Below are positions 15,333-24,310 of a DNA stretch of 53,103 nt, one piece after another. The notes beneath the pieces were generated by a model that was not told the DNA's origin, did no database searches, and saw only the letters and a list, made by a program, of their open reading frames with translations. The stretch is taken from contig JAZNGH010000023.1 in assembly GCA_045576335.1 (NCBI GenBank), forward strand, positions 1-53,103, read 5' to 3'. The translations under genes were made by a program, and so were the position numbers. This stretch comes from Scatosoma sp045576335 (GTDB taxonomy: Bacteria; Bacillota; Clostridia; Christensenellales; Borkfalkiaceae). The first letter of the stretch is position 1, and every line of letters starts with the position of its first letter.

Positions 15333-16766
15333 ATGGGCTACAAAACCAGAGAATGGCGCAACTCTATGCGCGTAACCTTGGACTACAACAACATGACCGA
15401 CCGTTTCTTGGGCGACAAGGGCTTCACAGCAAGACAGCTTGCTTCCTATTCCTCCAAAGCCGCCGCGGCGTTCCGCTACGTGCAGGAGAACAGAGGCAAA
15501 GACGAGCTGTATATGGGCTGGACGGAGCTTCCCTACAACCAAACGGAAATCGTTGCGGATATTTTGCAAACGGCGAAACAAATCCGTAGTAAATTCCAAA
15601 ACTTCGTGGTACTCGGTATCGGCGGCAGCGCGCTCGGTCCTATTATGGCGTTCAACGCGCTTTGCCACTTGCACTACAACGATTTGCCCCGCGCAAAGAG
15701 AAAAGGACCGAAGTTTTACGTGGAGGACAACGTAGACCCCGTAAGAATGAAAGACCTTCTCGACGTTATCGACCCCGCAAAGACCTGCTTCAACGTGATT
15801 TCCAAATCGGGCGCGACGAGCGAAACGATGGCGCAATACCTTATCATTCTCGACCAGCTGACGAAAGCGGGCGTAAACGTTAAGGAAAACGTCATTTTCA
15901 CCACCGACGAAAAGAAAGGCAATCTTAAAAAGATTTCCGACGAGGTAGGCGGCATTAAAAGCTATATCCTCCCCGACGGCGTTGGCGGCAGATTTTCCCA
16001 GCTTTGCCCCGTAGGGCTTTTGCCTGCAGCGGTGCTTGGCATTGATATCAAGGGTTTGCTTGCAGGTGCGGCGTATATGGACCACGCTTGCCGTTATTCC
16101 TCTATGAACAAAAACCCCGCTCTTATGTGCGCGGTATTGCAAATTGCCGCAATGGAGCAGGGCAAGAATATCGGCGTAATGATGCCCTATTCGGATAACC
16201 TTAAATATATCGCCGACTGGTATTGCCAGCTTTGGGCGGAAAGCTTGGGCAAAAACGTTACGCTTGACGGCGTAGCCTGCAACGTGGGTCAAACGCCCGT
16301 TAAATCGCTCGGCGTTACCGACCAACATTCGCAAGTACAACTGTACACCGAAGGTCCTTTCGACAAGGTAGTCACCTTCCTTTCCCTCAAAAAATACGGT
16401 TGCGAAATGCCCATTCCTCACGGTTGCGAGAATATCCCCGACGTATCCTTCCTCGGCGGACATACTATGGAAGAGCTTATCCAAGCGGAAAACGCGGCGA
16501 CGGCGTACGCGCTTACAAAAGCGGGCAGAATGAACTATACGCTTTATCTCCCCGAATTGAACGCGTTTACCCTCGGTCAGCTTCTCTTCCTCTTTGAGCT
16601 GCAAACGGCCTATGCGGGCGCAATGCTCAACATCAACACCTTCAATCAACCGGGCGTTGAAGAGGGCAAAAAAGCGACCTTCGCGCTCCTTGGCAAAGCG
16701 GGCTATACGGAGAAGAAAAAGGAGCTTGACTCTCTTCCCGAAAAAGACGCGCGCTGTATCATCTAA
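15333..16766 (+). CDS. pgi: Glucose-6-phosphate isomerase
   Basis: Interconverts glucose 6-phosphate and fructose 6-phosphate in glycolysis. The 477-residue protein shows the SIS-domain sugar-phosphate motifs: GIGGSALGP at about 95-103, a SKSGATSET block near 166-174, VGGRFSQL near 217-224, and the C-terminal FNQPGVEEGKK segment with the active-site residues. Length fits the shorter Firmicute and Thermotoga-like form. It is monocistronic, with a consensus promoter and a hairpin terminator that carries one copy of the GCAGGTATGCGTT word. Confidence 0.96.
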   Translation: MGYKTREWRNSMRVTLDYNNMTDRFLGDKGFTARQLASYSSKAAAAFRYVQENRGKDELYMGWTELPYNQTEIVADILQTAKQIRSKFQNFVVLGIGGSALGPIMAFNALCHLHYNDLPRAKRKGPKFYVEDNVDPVRMKDLLDVIDPAKTCFNVISKSGATSETMAQYLIILDQLTKAGVNVKENVIFTTDEKKGNLKKISDEVGGIKSYILPDGVGGRFSQLCPVGLLPAAVLGIDIKGLLAGAAYMDHACRYSSMNKNPALMCAVLQIAAMEQGKNIGVMMPYSDNLKYIADWYCQLWAESLGKNVTLDGVACNVGQTPVKSLGVTDQHSQVQLYTEGPFDKVVTFLSLKKYGCEMPIPHGCENIPDVSFLGGHTMEELIQAENAATAYALTKAGRMNYTLYLPELNAFTLGQLLFLFELQTAYAGAMLNINTFNQPGVEEGKKATFALLGKAGYTEKKKELDSLPEKDARCII

Positions 16767-16786
16767 AAATAAGCGATAAAATAAGG

Positions 16787-16799
16787 GCAGGTATGCGTT
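16787..16799 (+). repeat. GCAGGTATGCGTT word, copy 1 (pgi terminator)
   Basis: Extended context AGGGCAGGTATGCGTTGAA, shared as a 19-mer with copy 3. The word occupies one hairpin arm and the loop. Confidence 0.8.
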
Positions 16800-16820
16800 G
16801 AAAGCATACCTGCTTTTTTA
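16787..16820 (+). terminator. Terminator of pgi built from the repeated word
   Basis: GCAGGTATGC (16787-16796) pairs perfectly with GCATACCTGC (16804-16813) and is followed by TTTTTT. The left arm plus loop is the 13-mer repeated elsewhere in the window. Confidence 0.85.
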
Positions 16821-16936
16821 TTGCAATCGTATGAATAAAAAATCGCCGTAATGGCTATACTTTGTAACGGAAAAAGGCTTCCCCTACATACAATATAACA
16901 AGGGAGTGGCTGTTTTTTCAAAAGAGGTAGAGTGAG

Positions 16937-17296
16937 ATGAACGTAAAACGCGGTGAACTGTATTATGCGGACTTATCCCCCGTCGTGGGAAGCGAACAGG
17001 GCGGTATACGCCCCGTACTCGTCGTGCAAAACGACGTAGGAAACAAATATTCCCCCACGATTATTGCCGCCGCGGTCACGAGCAAGATAAACAAAGCCAA
17101 GCTCCCCACACATATCGAATTGCCGCCCGCGTTCGGCTTGGCAAAGGAAAGCGTCATTCTGCTCGAACAGATACGCACGCTGGATAAACGCCGCTTGAAG
17201 GAGCGTATCGGCGAATTGCCGCCCGCCACAATGTCCCGCGTAAACCGCGCCATTTTAATCAGCCTCGGCTTCAACGTAAACGAAGTACAAGGTTAG
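16937..17296 (+). CDS. ndoA: MazF/EndoA-type mRNA interferase toxin
   Basis: A 119-residue PemK/MazF-family endoribonuclease, very close to Bacillus EndoA (NdoA), which cleaves single-stranded mRNA at UACAU. The family core is intact: VKRGELYYADLSPVVGSEQGGIRPVLVVQND at the N-terminus, with the catalytic Arg and Gln region, then AAVTSKINKAKLPTHIEL and LLEQIRTLDKRRL. The ribosome-binding site is AGAGGT, about eight bases upstream. No antitoxin gene (ndoAI-like) precedes it; the 170-base gap holds only the pgi terminator and no ORF longer than a few codons with a start. Its antitoxin must lie elsewhere or be absent. Confidence 0.93.
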   Translation: MNVKRGELYYADLSPVVGSEQGGIRPVLVVQNDVGNKYSPTIIAAAVTSKINKAKLPTHIELPPAFGLAKESVILLEQIRTLDKRRLKERIGELPPATMSRVNRAILISLGFNVNEVQG

Positions 17297-17333
17297 CCAC
17301 TCAAAATCAACCTTGAAGTATATAGGACAAAAT

Positions 17334-17377
17334 CCCCGCCGTTCTTATAAAAAAGGACAATTTCGGCGGGGTTTTTC
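17334..17377 (+). terminator. Terminator after ndoA
   Basis: CCCCGCCG (17334-17341) paired with CGGCGGGG (17364-17371), a 22-base loop, then TTTTTCGTT. Confidence 0.7.
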
Positions 17378-17415
17378 GTTATATAATATCCTTTGACAAA
17401 ACCACGGAGGTTATT

Positions 17416-19722
17416 ATGTACACTCGCAAAAAAACGGATTTGGGCAGGCTCGCCCTTTACTTACTTTTCGGGGCGGCAATGCTGTTTTTACGGCACGTAG
17501 GCGACAACGCCGATCCGCTCGCGCTCGCGCTCGTTTACGCGCTACCCACCGCGGGGCTCTCCCCCGTTGTCTCCACCTTTCTGTATTTTCTCGTCGCGCT
17601 CCTGCATTGGAATTTAACGGATATCCTGCTTTCCGCCGCACAAAGCCTGCTCCTTCTCGGCGGGTTTCTTCTTCGTGAAAAGCAGGAACGGGCAGGCGCA
17701 AACGGCGGTTTTTTCCCGCTTCTCGCGCTATCCCTTTCCCTCGGCGGCTTCGTCGCGTTCGCGCCTTTCACTCCTTACGCGCCGCCCGTGGCATTTATCG
17801 CCGAGTTGAGCGCGCTACCGCAAAAAATCATTATCGCGGCAGGCATTTTTCTGCTCGCCGCCGTTTTCTCCGTCGCCATCAAGGCGTTGGTGAAAAAATT
17901 TCTCAAATGCCGCTTAAAGGGCGAGGAGCTCGTTTTTTGCATACTGTTCTTCGTAACCGTAGGCGTAGGCATTTGTCGATTATTGAGCGTGAACGCATAC
18001 ATGGGTATCGCATTTTTCGTTTTGCTGGTTTTTGCGTGCGCCACGAAGGACGCTTCGACAATCGTATGCGCGTTCGTGCTTTCTCTGCCGCCCGCGCTCG
18101 TAATCGGGCTTTCCCCCGAACGCTTTTTCGTCTACGGCGTGGCGGTGACCTTATTTATCAAGACGGGACGCTTGGGCGCGGCGTGCGCGCTGCTCGCCGT
18201 ATTTTTTGCCTACGGCTACGCCGACGGGCTGTACTCCTATACGGCAAACCACCTTGTCGAAGCCATACTCTCCGTCACCCTCCCCACGCTCTTTTTCATT
18301 CTGCTCCCTACCCCGTTGATACGGGAAATGGAAAACCGCCTCGTATATTACCGCGAAAAACACCTTTCGCGTATCGCTATCAACCGCAACCGTGCGGCAA
18401 TCGGGAAACAGCTGTTTGAAATTTCGGCGGTGTTCCGTGAAATTCAGACGACCTTTTCCGCGCTCGGCACGACGGAAGCGGAGTCGGGCGCAAAAGAATA
18501 CATACGCGCTTGCGTCGTCGAGGAAGCGTGCAAGGCTTGTCCGCAATACCGCGCTTGCGCACGCAAGGGCGTTATGCAGGATTTGGAAAAGCTGGTTGCC
18601 GTGGGGTGCTTAAAGGGCAAAGTCAGTCTGATTGATATGCCCAAACGTCTCGCGGATATTTGCGTCAATCAAAGCAATATCCTCTACGCCGTCAACCGAC
18701 AAATCGGGGATTACAGAAAGTATATGACGGAAACGGAAAACGCTGCTTCGGGCAGAACGCTGCTTGCAGGACAAGCACAGGGCGTAAGCGAGATTTTACG
18801 CAACCTCGCTCTCGAACAAAGCGAGCCGCTTCGTATCTACACGGAAAAAGAGCGCGCGTTGAACGTGGCGTTGCTCGGCGCGGGGATCGTGTGCTCGGAG
18901 GTGCTCGTTTACGGCGACGAGGACAACCCCACCCTTTCTTTAATTACTTTTGGCAAAGCGGACGTGAAAAAAATCGCCGCCGTTGCCTCGCATTTGTTTG
19001 CTACCCCTATGATGATTTCCGAACGCATCACCCTTTCGGGGGATAAATTTTGCTGTATTTTACGCAAAAAGCCCTACTACGACGCGGCGTTTGGCGTGGC
19101 TTCCACCAAAAAAACGGGCGAAACAGCAAGCGGGGATACCCATTCGGTTATCAAAATCGACGAAAAACGGTTTATGGTCGCGCTATCGGACGGTATGGGC
19201 AGCGGCGAGTACGCTCGCCGTATCTCCGAAAGCACCATTTCGCTCTTGGAAAGCTTTTACCGTGCAAAAATGCCTTCGGAATCGGTGCTTTCCACCATCA
19301 ATAAATTGCTGACTTTCAGTAAGGAAGAAAGCTTTGCGTGCGTGGATATCGCAATCGTTGATTTGGACGACGGCAAAGCGGATATCGTCAAAATCGGCTC
19401 GCCCGTGGGATTTATCCTGTCGGGGAATACCGTCAAGGTTTTAGAAGGCGGTTCTCTCCCCCTCGGTATTCTCGATTCCCTGCATCCCGACGCCGCGTCG
19501 TACGATTTACAAGAAAACGACACCCTGCTCTTTTTGAGCGACGGTATCACGGGAGCGTTCGGCTCTACCACCGATTTGTACGACGCGCTGAAAAGTATTC
19601 CCATACATAACCCGCAACAGCTTGCCGATTTATTATTAGAGCAAGCTCTGCAAGCCTACGGCGGCGTCGCCAAGGACGATATGACCGCCATTGCCGTACG
19701 CCTGTTCAAAAGCGCGGCATAA
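17416..19722 (+). CDS. spoIIE: Stage II sporulation protein E (PP2C-type phosphatase)
   Basis: A 768-residue membrane phosphatase that dephosphorylates the anti-anti-sigma factor SpoIIAA at the polar septum and so activates sigma-F in the forespore. Layout: about ten membrane segments (15-300), a central regulatory region with the SpoIIE-typical cysteine motif EEACKACPQYRACARKG (about 372-388), and a C-terminal PP2C domain (about 560-765). The PP2C domain has the metal-binding signatures SDGMGSGEYA, LSDGITGAF and AKDDMTAIAV. Length is close to that of Bacillus SpoIIE. GGAGG lies about six bases before the ATG. It is monocistronic, with a hairpin at its end. Confidence 0.95.
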   Translation: MYTRKKTDLGRLALYLLFGAAMLFLRHVGDNADPLALALVYALPTAGLSPVVSTFLYFLVALLHWNLTDILLSAAQSLLLLGGFLLREKQERAGANGGFFPLLALSLSLGGFVAFAPFTPYAPPVAFIAELSALPQKIIIAAGIFLLAAVFSVAIKALVKKFLKCRLKGEELVFCILFFVTVGVGICRLLSVNAYMGIAFFVLLVFACATKDASTIVCAFVLSLPPALVIGLSPERFFVYGVAVTLFIKTGRLGAACALLAVFFAYGYADGLYSYTANHLVEAILSVTLPTLFFILLPTPLIREMENRLVYYREKHLSRIAINRNRAAIGKQLFEISAVFREIQTTFSALGTTEAESGAKEYIRACVVEEACKACPQYRACARKGVMQDLEKLVAVGCLKGKVSLIDMPKRLADICVNQSNILYAVNRQIGDYRKYMTETENAASGRTLLAGQAQGVSEILRNLALEQSEPLRIYTEKERALNVALLGAGIVCSEVLVYGDEDNPTLSLITFGKADVKKIAAVASHLFATPMMISERITLSGDKFCCILRKKPYYDAAFGVASTKKTGETASGDTHSVIKIDEKRFMVALSDGMGSGEYARRISESTISLLESFYRAKMPSESVLSTINKLLTFSKEESFACVDIAIVDLDDGKADIVKIGSPVGFILSGNTVKVLEGGSLPLGILDSLHPDAASYDLQENDTLLFLSDGITGAFGSTTDLYDALKSIPIHNPQQLADLLLEQALQAYGGVAKDDMTAIAVRLFKSAA

Positions 19723-19730
19723 AAATACAC

Positions 19731-19760
19731 AACGCCCTCTTGTCGAAACAAGAGGGCGTT
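19731..19760. terminator. Convergent hairpin between spoIIE and the ABC ATPase gene
   Basis: AACGCCCTCTTGT paired with AACAAGAGGGCGTT. The T-rich side (TGTGTATTTTT) lies on the minus strand, so it mainly ends the ATPase transcript. Confidence 0.7.
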
Positions 19761-19795
19761 GCGTATGAGGTACAAAAATGAAAAACTAACGTTGA

Positions 19796-21241
19796 TTATT
19801 CTTGGTCTTTCTTTTCTTCCGCGGGAGCTTCTTCAACGGGAGCTTCCTCGGTAGCAGGTGCTTCCTCTACGGGAGCTTCCGCTGCTGCTTCGGCAGCCGC
19901 AGCTTCGGCAGCCGCTTTCTTCGCCTGCATTTTCGCCATTTTCGCGTCTTTCTTCGCTTGCGCTTTCATTTCTTTCGTTACGATACGTGCAGCGTCGATT
20001 CTCGAACGCATTTCTTGCGGTGTAGGAGGCACGAACGCCGAGCCTTCCGCATTCTCTTCGATAACCTCGTAGCCTTCGTCTCTTTCAAGGAGCGTAGCTT
20101 CCGTTTCGCCGTCGAACATATGGATATGATGCGCGTCGAAGGCAAGCTCGATAACGTCTTTGAGTGCAACGACTGCACGGCTGGAAATCTTCGCGATCAT
20201 TTGCGTAGAGTTGTCGATAACCGAGCTTTCCTTGCCTTCGTGGTCAAGTTCACAGTAAATTTGCGTTTCAGCACCGAGCTTTTCGATAACTTCAACACGC
20301 GCGTTTACAACCGTTTCAGGCGAGTTGGAAATGAACATCTGATCCTGATGGATATCCTCGGGACGAACGCCGAGCGTGATCTTCTTACCCGTGTCAAGAT
20401 ATTCGTTGATGTTCTTAATTCTTGCCGCAACGGACTTGGGAAGCAAAATCTTGTTGTTGCCCGTGAATTCGATATATACTTTACCCTTCGAAGAGGAAAG
20501 CGTAGAATCCTTAAAGAAGTTCATCTGGGGCGTACCGATAAAGCCTGCAACGAACAGGTTTACGGGATAATCGTAAAGGTTTTGCGGGGTGTCAACCTGC
20601 TGCATAAAGCCGTCCTTCATAACGACGATACGCGTACCCATGGTCATAGCTTCTACTTGGTCGTGGGTAACGTAGATGAACGTCGTAGCAAGACGAGCGT
20701 GCAGCTTGGAAATTTCCGTTCTCATGGAAGCACGGAGCTTTGCGTCGAGGTTGGACAAAGGCTCGTCGAGCAAGAATACCTTGGGCTCACGAACGATCGT
20801 ACGACCGAGCGCAACACGTTGACGCTGACCACCCGAAAGTGCCTTGGGTTTACGGGAAAGATAATCGGTGATACCGAGAATTTCCGCAGCCGCTTTAACT
20901 TTCTGGTCAATGATTTCCTTGGGTACTTTACGAAGCTTCAAACCGAACACCATATTGTCGTAAACGGACATGTGGGGATACAACGCGTAGTTCTGGAAAA
21001 CCATCGCGATATCTCTGTCCTTGGGAACGACGTCGTTCACGAGCTTACCGTCGATATACAGTTCACCCGAAGAAATTTCTTCGAGGCCGGCAATCATACG
21101 AAGCGTAGTGGATTTACCGCAACCGGAAGGTCCCACCAAAACGATAAATTCCTTATCTCTAATATCGAGACAGAAATCGAATACCGCTTGTACGCCGGAA
21201 GGGTATACTTTGTTAATGCCTTTCAGCAAAAGTCCTGACAT
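19796..21241 (-). CDS. Carbohydrate-type ABC transporter ATP-binding protein (MsmX/UgpC family) with charged C-terminal tail
   Basis: Cytoplasmic ATPase that energises sugar ABC importers. The 481-residue protein has Walker A GPSGCGKST (about 37-45), the signature LSGGQRQRVALGR (about 134-146), Walker B VFLLDEPLSNLDAKLR, the switch His in YVTHDQ, and a C-terminal TOBE/MalK-like regulatory domain (about 240-380, with GVRPEDI). The final 95 or so residues are unusual: a Lys/Ala-rich probable helix (KAQAKKDAKMAKMQAKKAAAE) followed by repeated EAPVEE units. No permease or binding-protein genes are adjacent, so it may serve several importers, as Bacillus MsmX does. Confidence 0.93.
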   Translation of the reverse strand: MSGLLLKGINKVYPSGVQAVFDFCLDIRDKEFIVLVGPSGCGKSTTLRMIAGLEEISSGELYIDGKLVNDVVPKDRDIAMVFQNYALYPHMSVYDNMVFGLKLRKVPKEIIDQKVKAAAEILGITDYLSRKPKALSGGQRQRVALGRTIVREPKVFLLDEPLSNLDAKLRASMRTEISKLHARLATTFIYVTHDQVEAMTMGTRIVVMKDGFMQQVDTPQNLYDYPVNLFVAGFIGTPQMNFFKDSTLSSSKGKVYIEFTGNNKILLPKSVAARIKNINEYLDTGKKITLGVRPEDIHQDQMFISNSPETVVNARVEVIEKLGAETQIYCELDHEGKESSVIDNSTQMIAKISSRAVVALKDVIELAFDAHHIHMFDGETEATLLERDEGYEVIEENAEGSAFVPPTPQEMRSRIDAARIVTKEMKAQAKKDAKMAKMQAKKAAAEAAAAEAAAEAPVEEAPATEEAPVEEAPAEEKKDQE

Positions 21242-21284
21242 AATCTTTTTCCTCCAAATGGATTACATATTTTTCGATACTATT

Positions 21285-21313
21285 ATTTTACTATATTCGC
21301 AAAAAAATTACAA
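21285..21313 (-). promoter_or_regulatory. Promoter of the ABC ATPase gene
   Basis: On the minus strand TTGTAA (21308-21313), 17-base spacer, TAAAAT (21285-21290). A 9-bp inverted repeat (CAAACTTGT at 21327-21335, ACAAGTTTG at 21358-21366) lies just upstream. Confidence 0.6.
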
Positions 21314-21394
21314 TGGACAAAATCACCAAACTTGTCCCTCGCGTTTGTATACTTTGCACAAGTTTGTAAAATGCAAGCCTTTATTTCCCTCTAA

Positions 21395-22315
21395 TTACGG
21401 CAGCGTTTTGCCCGTAGCACGGTAAAGAGCATACCATTCCTCGCGGGTAAGCTCCACGTCCGCCGCCGCGCACATTTCGCGCATGCGTTCGGTATTCGTC
21501 GTGCCCGTTACGACTTGCGTAAACGCGGGATGGCGCAATATCCAAGCTACGGCAATCGTAGAAGGCGTTACGCCGTATTTTTCCGCAAGCGCGTCCAAGA
21601 GCGCGTTGAGCGTTTCGAATTTCTCGTTGCCGACGAACGCCCCCGCGAAATGCCCGTACTGCATAGGCGACCAAGCCTGCAAGGCGATTTTCTTCATTCT
21701 GCAATATTCCAAGGTTTCACCCGCGCGCACGACCGCTTCGTCCTTGTCCGTGTTCACGTTGAAGCCCGCGTCTATAAGCGCGGTATGTCCGAGCGAAAAT
21801 TGCATTTGATTTGCCGTTACGTCCACGCCGCAGCTCTCCAAAAGCTGTATCTGCAAAGCGGAAAAATTGCTGACGCCGAACGCGCGCACCTTGCCGTCGC
21901 CGTGCAATTTATCAAAGGCTTCGGCGACCTCCAACGGCTCGACGAGCGTATCGGGGCGGTGCAATAAAAACACGTCCAGATATTCCGTATTCAAACGAAT
22001 CAAGCTGTTTTCCACGGACGCTATAATATGCTCTTTGGAAAAATCGTACCAGTTCCCCGCTTCGTTTTTGCGTATGCCGCACTTGCTCTGAATGATATAA
22101 TCCTTTCTCGCAAGCCCCAAATCGCGCACGGCGACACCGAAAATGCGTTCGCAATCCCCCTTGCCGTAAATATCGGCAAGGTCAAAGGCGTTTACGCCCG
22201 CACGCACCGCTTCTACGATAAGGTTTTCCGTTTCCTGCAAGGGCTTGTCGGCAATACGCATACAGCCCATAACGACCCGCGAAGCGCGAATCCCGCGAAG
22301 ATTACAATATTTCAT
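21395..22315 (-). CDS. Aldo/keto reductase
   Basis: A 306-residue NADP-dependent oxidoreductase of the aldo/keto reductase superfamily, closest in pattern to the YdhF group. The tetrad is in place: Asp and Tyr in AFDLADIYGKG (about 43-53), Lys in IIQSKCGI (about 73-80), and His in FLLHRPD (about 118-124). The cofactor-binding C-terminal part includes ALQAWSPMQYG and VAWILRHPAFTQVVTGTTNTERM. The physiological substrate cannot be told. GGAGGAG precedes the ATG. It follows yigZ by 30 bases and is probably co-transcribed with it. Confidence 0.92.
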   Translation of the reverse strand: MKYCNLRGIRASRVVMGCMRIADKPLQETENLIVEAVRAGVNAFDLADIYGKGDCERIFGVAVRDLGLARKDYIIQSKCGIRKNEAGNWYDFSKEHIIASVENSLIRLNTEYLDVFLLHRPDTLVEPLEVAEAFDKLHGDGKVRAFGVSNFSALQIQLLESCGVDVTANQMQFSLGHTALIDAGFNVNTDKDEAVVRAGETLEYCRMKKIALQAWSPMQYGHFAGAFVGNEKFETLNALLDALAEKYGVTPSTIAVAWILRHPAFTQVVTGTTNTERMREMCAAADVELTREEWYALYRATGKTLP

Positions 22316-22345
22316 ATTTTTATCTCCTCCGTTTTATTTTTTTAT

Positions 22346-22978
22346 TTACTCTTGAAACGCCGCGTAATATTCCTCGCCCGTTTCTATCCGCACCCTGCCC
22401 TGCATATAATCGACGAGCCTTTCAACAAACGCTTCGCTCTCCGTCTTTTTGACGGCGATTTTGAAGCGTACCTCTTGCGCGTAATCGGTAGAAAGCAGGG
22501 AGCAGGTATGCGTTGAAAGGTATTTTTGCAGACTATCGATCCCCGTATAATCCACGCAAAGCGTCAGCTCCTTACAAACCTCCAAAACGCGGATATCCGC
22601 GCCGTCCAAGCACTCCGCCGTACACGAGGAATACGCGCGGACAAGCCCGCCCGCGCCTAATTTCACGCCGCCGAAATACCGCACGACCGCCACAACCGTT
22701 TCGTATAATTTTTTCGCTTTGAGCACTTCCAGCATAGGCACACCTGCCGTTCCTTGCGGCTCGCCGTCGTCCGAAAAACGCTGCACGTTGCCTATTTTAT
22801 CGGCGATAAACGCAAAACAAACGTGGGTAGCCAGCGAATGGCGGCTGCGGATATCCGCAATAAACGCCCTCGCTTCCTCCTCGCTTTCCGCGTGCGCGCA
22901 ATAGGTGATAAAGCGCGATTTTTCTATCACTTTTTCGCTTTCGTACGGCGCGTATACCGTACGGACTGCTTTTTCCAT
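22346..22978 (-). CDS. yigZ: IMPACT (YigZ) family protein
   Basis: A 210-residue protein of the conserved YigZ/IMPACT family. The N-terminal domain has the hallmark block RFSDDGEPQGTAGVPML (about 67-83), then YFGGVKLGAGGLVRAY (about 101-116); the C-terminal domain is ferredoxin-like. The family is linked to translation or stress in eukaryotes; its bacterial function is unclear. A copy of the repeated 13-mer lies in antisense within the codons for STHTC (about 153-157). It is separated from tyrS by a terminator. Confidence 0.93.
   Translation of the reverse strand: MEKAVRTVYAPYESEKVIEKSRFITYCAHAESEEEARAFIADIRSRHSLATHVCFAFIADKIGNVQRFSDDGEPQGTAGVPMLEVLKAKKLYETVVAVVRYFGGVKLGAGGLVRAYSSCTAECLDGADIRVLEVCKELTLCVDYTGIDSLQKYLSTHTCSLLSTDYAQEVRFKIAVKKTESEAFVERLVDYMQGRVRIETGEEYYAAFQE
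22502..22514 (+). repeat. GCAGGTATGCGTT word, copy 2 (inside yigZ)
   Basis: Extended match GCAGGTATGCGTTGAAAG, shared as an 18-mer with copy 1. It is antisense to yigZ and read as TCA-ACG-CAT-ACC-TGC in the coding strand. Confidence 0.8.
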
Positions 22979-22991
22979 ATTCTTTCCTTTG

Positions 22992-23020
22992 AAAAAAGGC
23001 GGTATTACACCGCCTTTTGC
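22992..23020 (-). terminator. Terminator of tyrS
   Basis: AAAAGGCGGT paired with ACCGCCTTTT with a GTAAT loop and a T run on the minus strand. Confidence 0.85.
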
Positions 23021-24214
23021 TTATTTTACGATAATTTTCAAATGCACTTTCTTGCCCTTATGCAAAACGAACTCTTTTGCGGGCACGGGCGCGTTGGCGT
23101 CCGTCACTTTATCCTCGTCCACCGATACGCCGCCCTGTTCGATAAGTCGGCGCGCTTCGCCCTTGGATTTCGCCACGCCCGCGGCAACCATTACGTCCAC
23201 GACCGTCGCGCAACCTTCCACCTCTTTGGTCAAAAGCTCCGCGTCCGCGCCGCCAAACGCCGCACGCGCCTGACTTTGCGCGAGGTTTGCCTTTTCCACG
23301 CCGTGTACCTCTTTGGTCAGCTCGTACGCAAGCGTTTCCTTCGCCTTGTTGATACGCTCGTCCTTGTAGCGGCAAAGCTCTTCTATCTCTTCCACCGAAA
23401 GGAAGGTGAGCAGCTTCATACATTTTTCCACGTCGCCGTCGTCGATATTTCTCCAATATTGATAAAACTCGTAGGGAGTGGTCTTATTCTCGTCCAACCA
23501 AACCGCGCCCTTTGCCGTCTTACCCATTTTCTTGCCGTCCGAGGTCGTGAGCAGGGTAAAGGTCATAGCAAAAGCAGGCTGCTGCTCCTTGATACGAATG
23601 AGGTTTGCACCCGCAAGGATATTGCTCCACTGGTCGTCGCCGCCAAGCTCCAACTGACAGCCGTACTTTCTGTACAAAACGAGGAAATCGTACGCCTGCA
23701 TCAGCATATAGTTAAATTCCAAAAAGGACAAGCCGCGCTCCAAACGCTGTTTGAAGCATTCGGCGGATAACATTCTGTTGACGGAGAAATGCGCGCCGAT
23801 TTCGCGCAAGAAATCCACGTAGTTAAGCCCCAAAAGCCAGTCGCCGTTGTCCACGATCACCGCGGCGTTCTCGCCCTCGAAGCTCACGAAGCGCGACATT
23901 TGCTTTTTGAAGCATTCCACGTTATGGCGAATGGTTTCTTTGGTCATCATAGACCGCATATCCGTTCTGCCCGACGGATCGCCGATCATTGCCGTACCGC
24001 CGCCTATCAAGATGATGGGCTTATGCCCCGCCTGCTGCATGTGGTGCATTGCAATAAGCTGCATAAAATGTCCTACGTGCAGGGAATCTGCCGTGGGGTC
24101 GAAGCCGATATAAAAAGGCACGCTCTCTTTTCCGAGCTTCTCGTAGAGTTCTTCTTCAAACACCGTCTGTTTTACAAATCCTCTCGCGCGGAGCGTATCC
24201 ATTACGTTTGCCAT
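23021..24214 (-). CDS. tyrS: Tyrosine--tRNA ligase
   Basis: Class I synthetase charging tRNA-Tyr. The 397-residue protein has HVGH at 46-49 (the HIGH motif), the KMSKS loop as KMGKT at about 229-233, and a C-terminal S4 RNA-binding domain (about 330-397). The KMGKT variant and the GGDDQWSN segment place it in the TyrZ-like branch. GAGGAG lies seven bases before the ATG. A TTGACA-N17-TAAACT promoter precedes it with no T-box leader in the 40-base 5' region, which is uncommon for Firmicute tyrS. Confidence 0.96.
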   Translation of the reverse strand: MANVMDTLRARGFVKQTVFEEELYEKLGKESVPFYIGFDPTADSLHVGHFMQLIAMHHMQQAGHKPIILIGGGTAMIGDPSGRTDMRSMMTKETIRHNVECFKKQMSRFVSFEGENAAVIVDNGDWLLGLNYVDFLREIGAHFSVNRMLSAECFKQRLERGLSFLEFNYMLMQAYDFLVLYRKYGCQLELGGDDQWSNILAGANLIRIKEQQPAFAMTFTLLTTSDGKKMGKTAKGAVWLDENKTTPYEFYQYWRNIDDGDVEKCMKLLTFLSVEEIEELCRYKDERINKAKETLAYELTKEVHGVEKANLAQSQARAAFGGADAELLTKEVEGCATVVDVMVAAGVAKSKGEARRLIEQGGVSVDEDKVTDANAPVPAKEFVLHKGKKVHLKIIVK

Positions 24215-24251
24215 TACTGTTCTCCTCTTTCAAGCCGTTTCTTTATTTGTT

Positions 24252-24280
24252 AGTTTACACTTTTTCCCTTTGTTTGTCAA
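24252..24280 (-). promoter_or_regulatory. Promoter of tyrS
   Basis: On the minus strand TTGACA (24275-24280), 17-base spacer, TAAACT (24252-24257). Confidence 0.75.
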
Positions 24281-24310
24281 GCGTTTGGACGTAGTTTGCG
24301 CGCAATCGCC

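Noticed and set aside
16906..16935. Nine-codon GTG frame just before ndoA, considered as an antitoxin remnant
   Set aside because: Too short, no similarity to EndoAI, and the frame upstream is closed by stops.
17298..17310. GCCACTCAAAATC resembles the inner flank of the inverted-repeat element at 3626-3903
   Set aside because: Only 13 bases match and no terminal repeat is present. One such match is within chance for the window size.
21327..21366. 9-bp inverted repeat upstream of the ABC ATPase promoter, considered as a terminator or operator
   Set aside because: The loop is 22 bases with no T run, and a 9-bp inverted match at this distance is weak evidence alone. It is noted with the promoter only.
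24215..24310. Possible T-box leader before tyrS (and before trpS)
   Set aside because: The 5' regions are too short after the visible promoter, and no T-box sequence or antiterminator pair is present.
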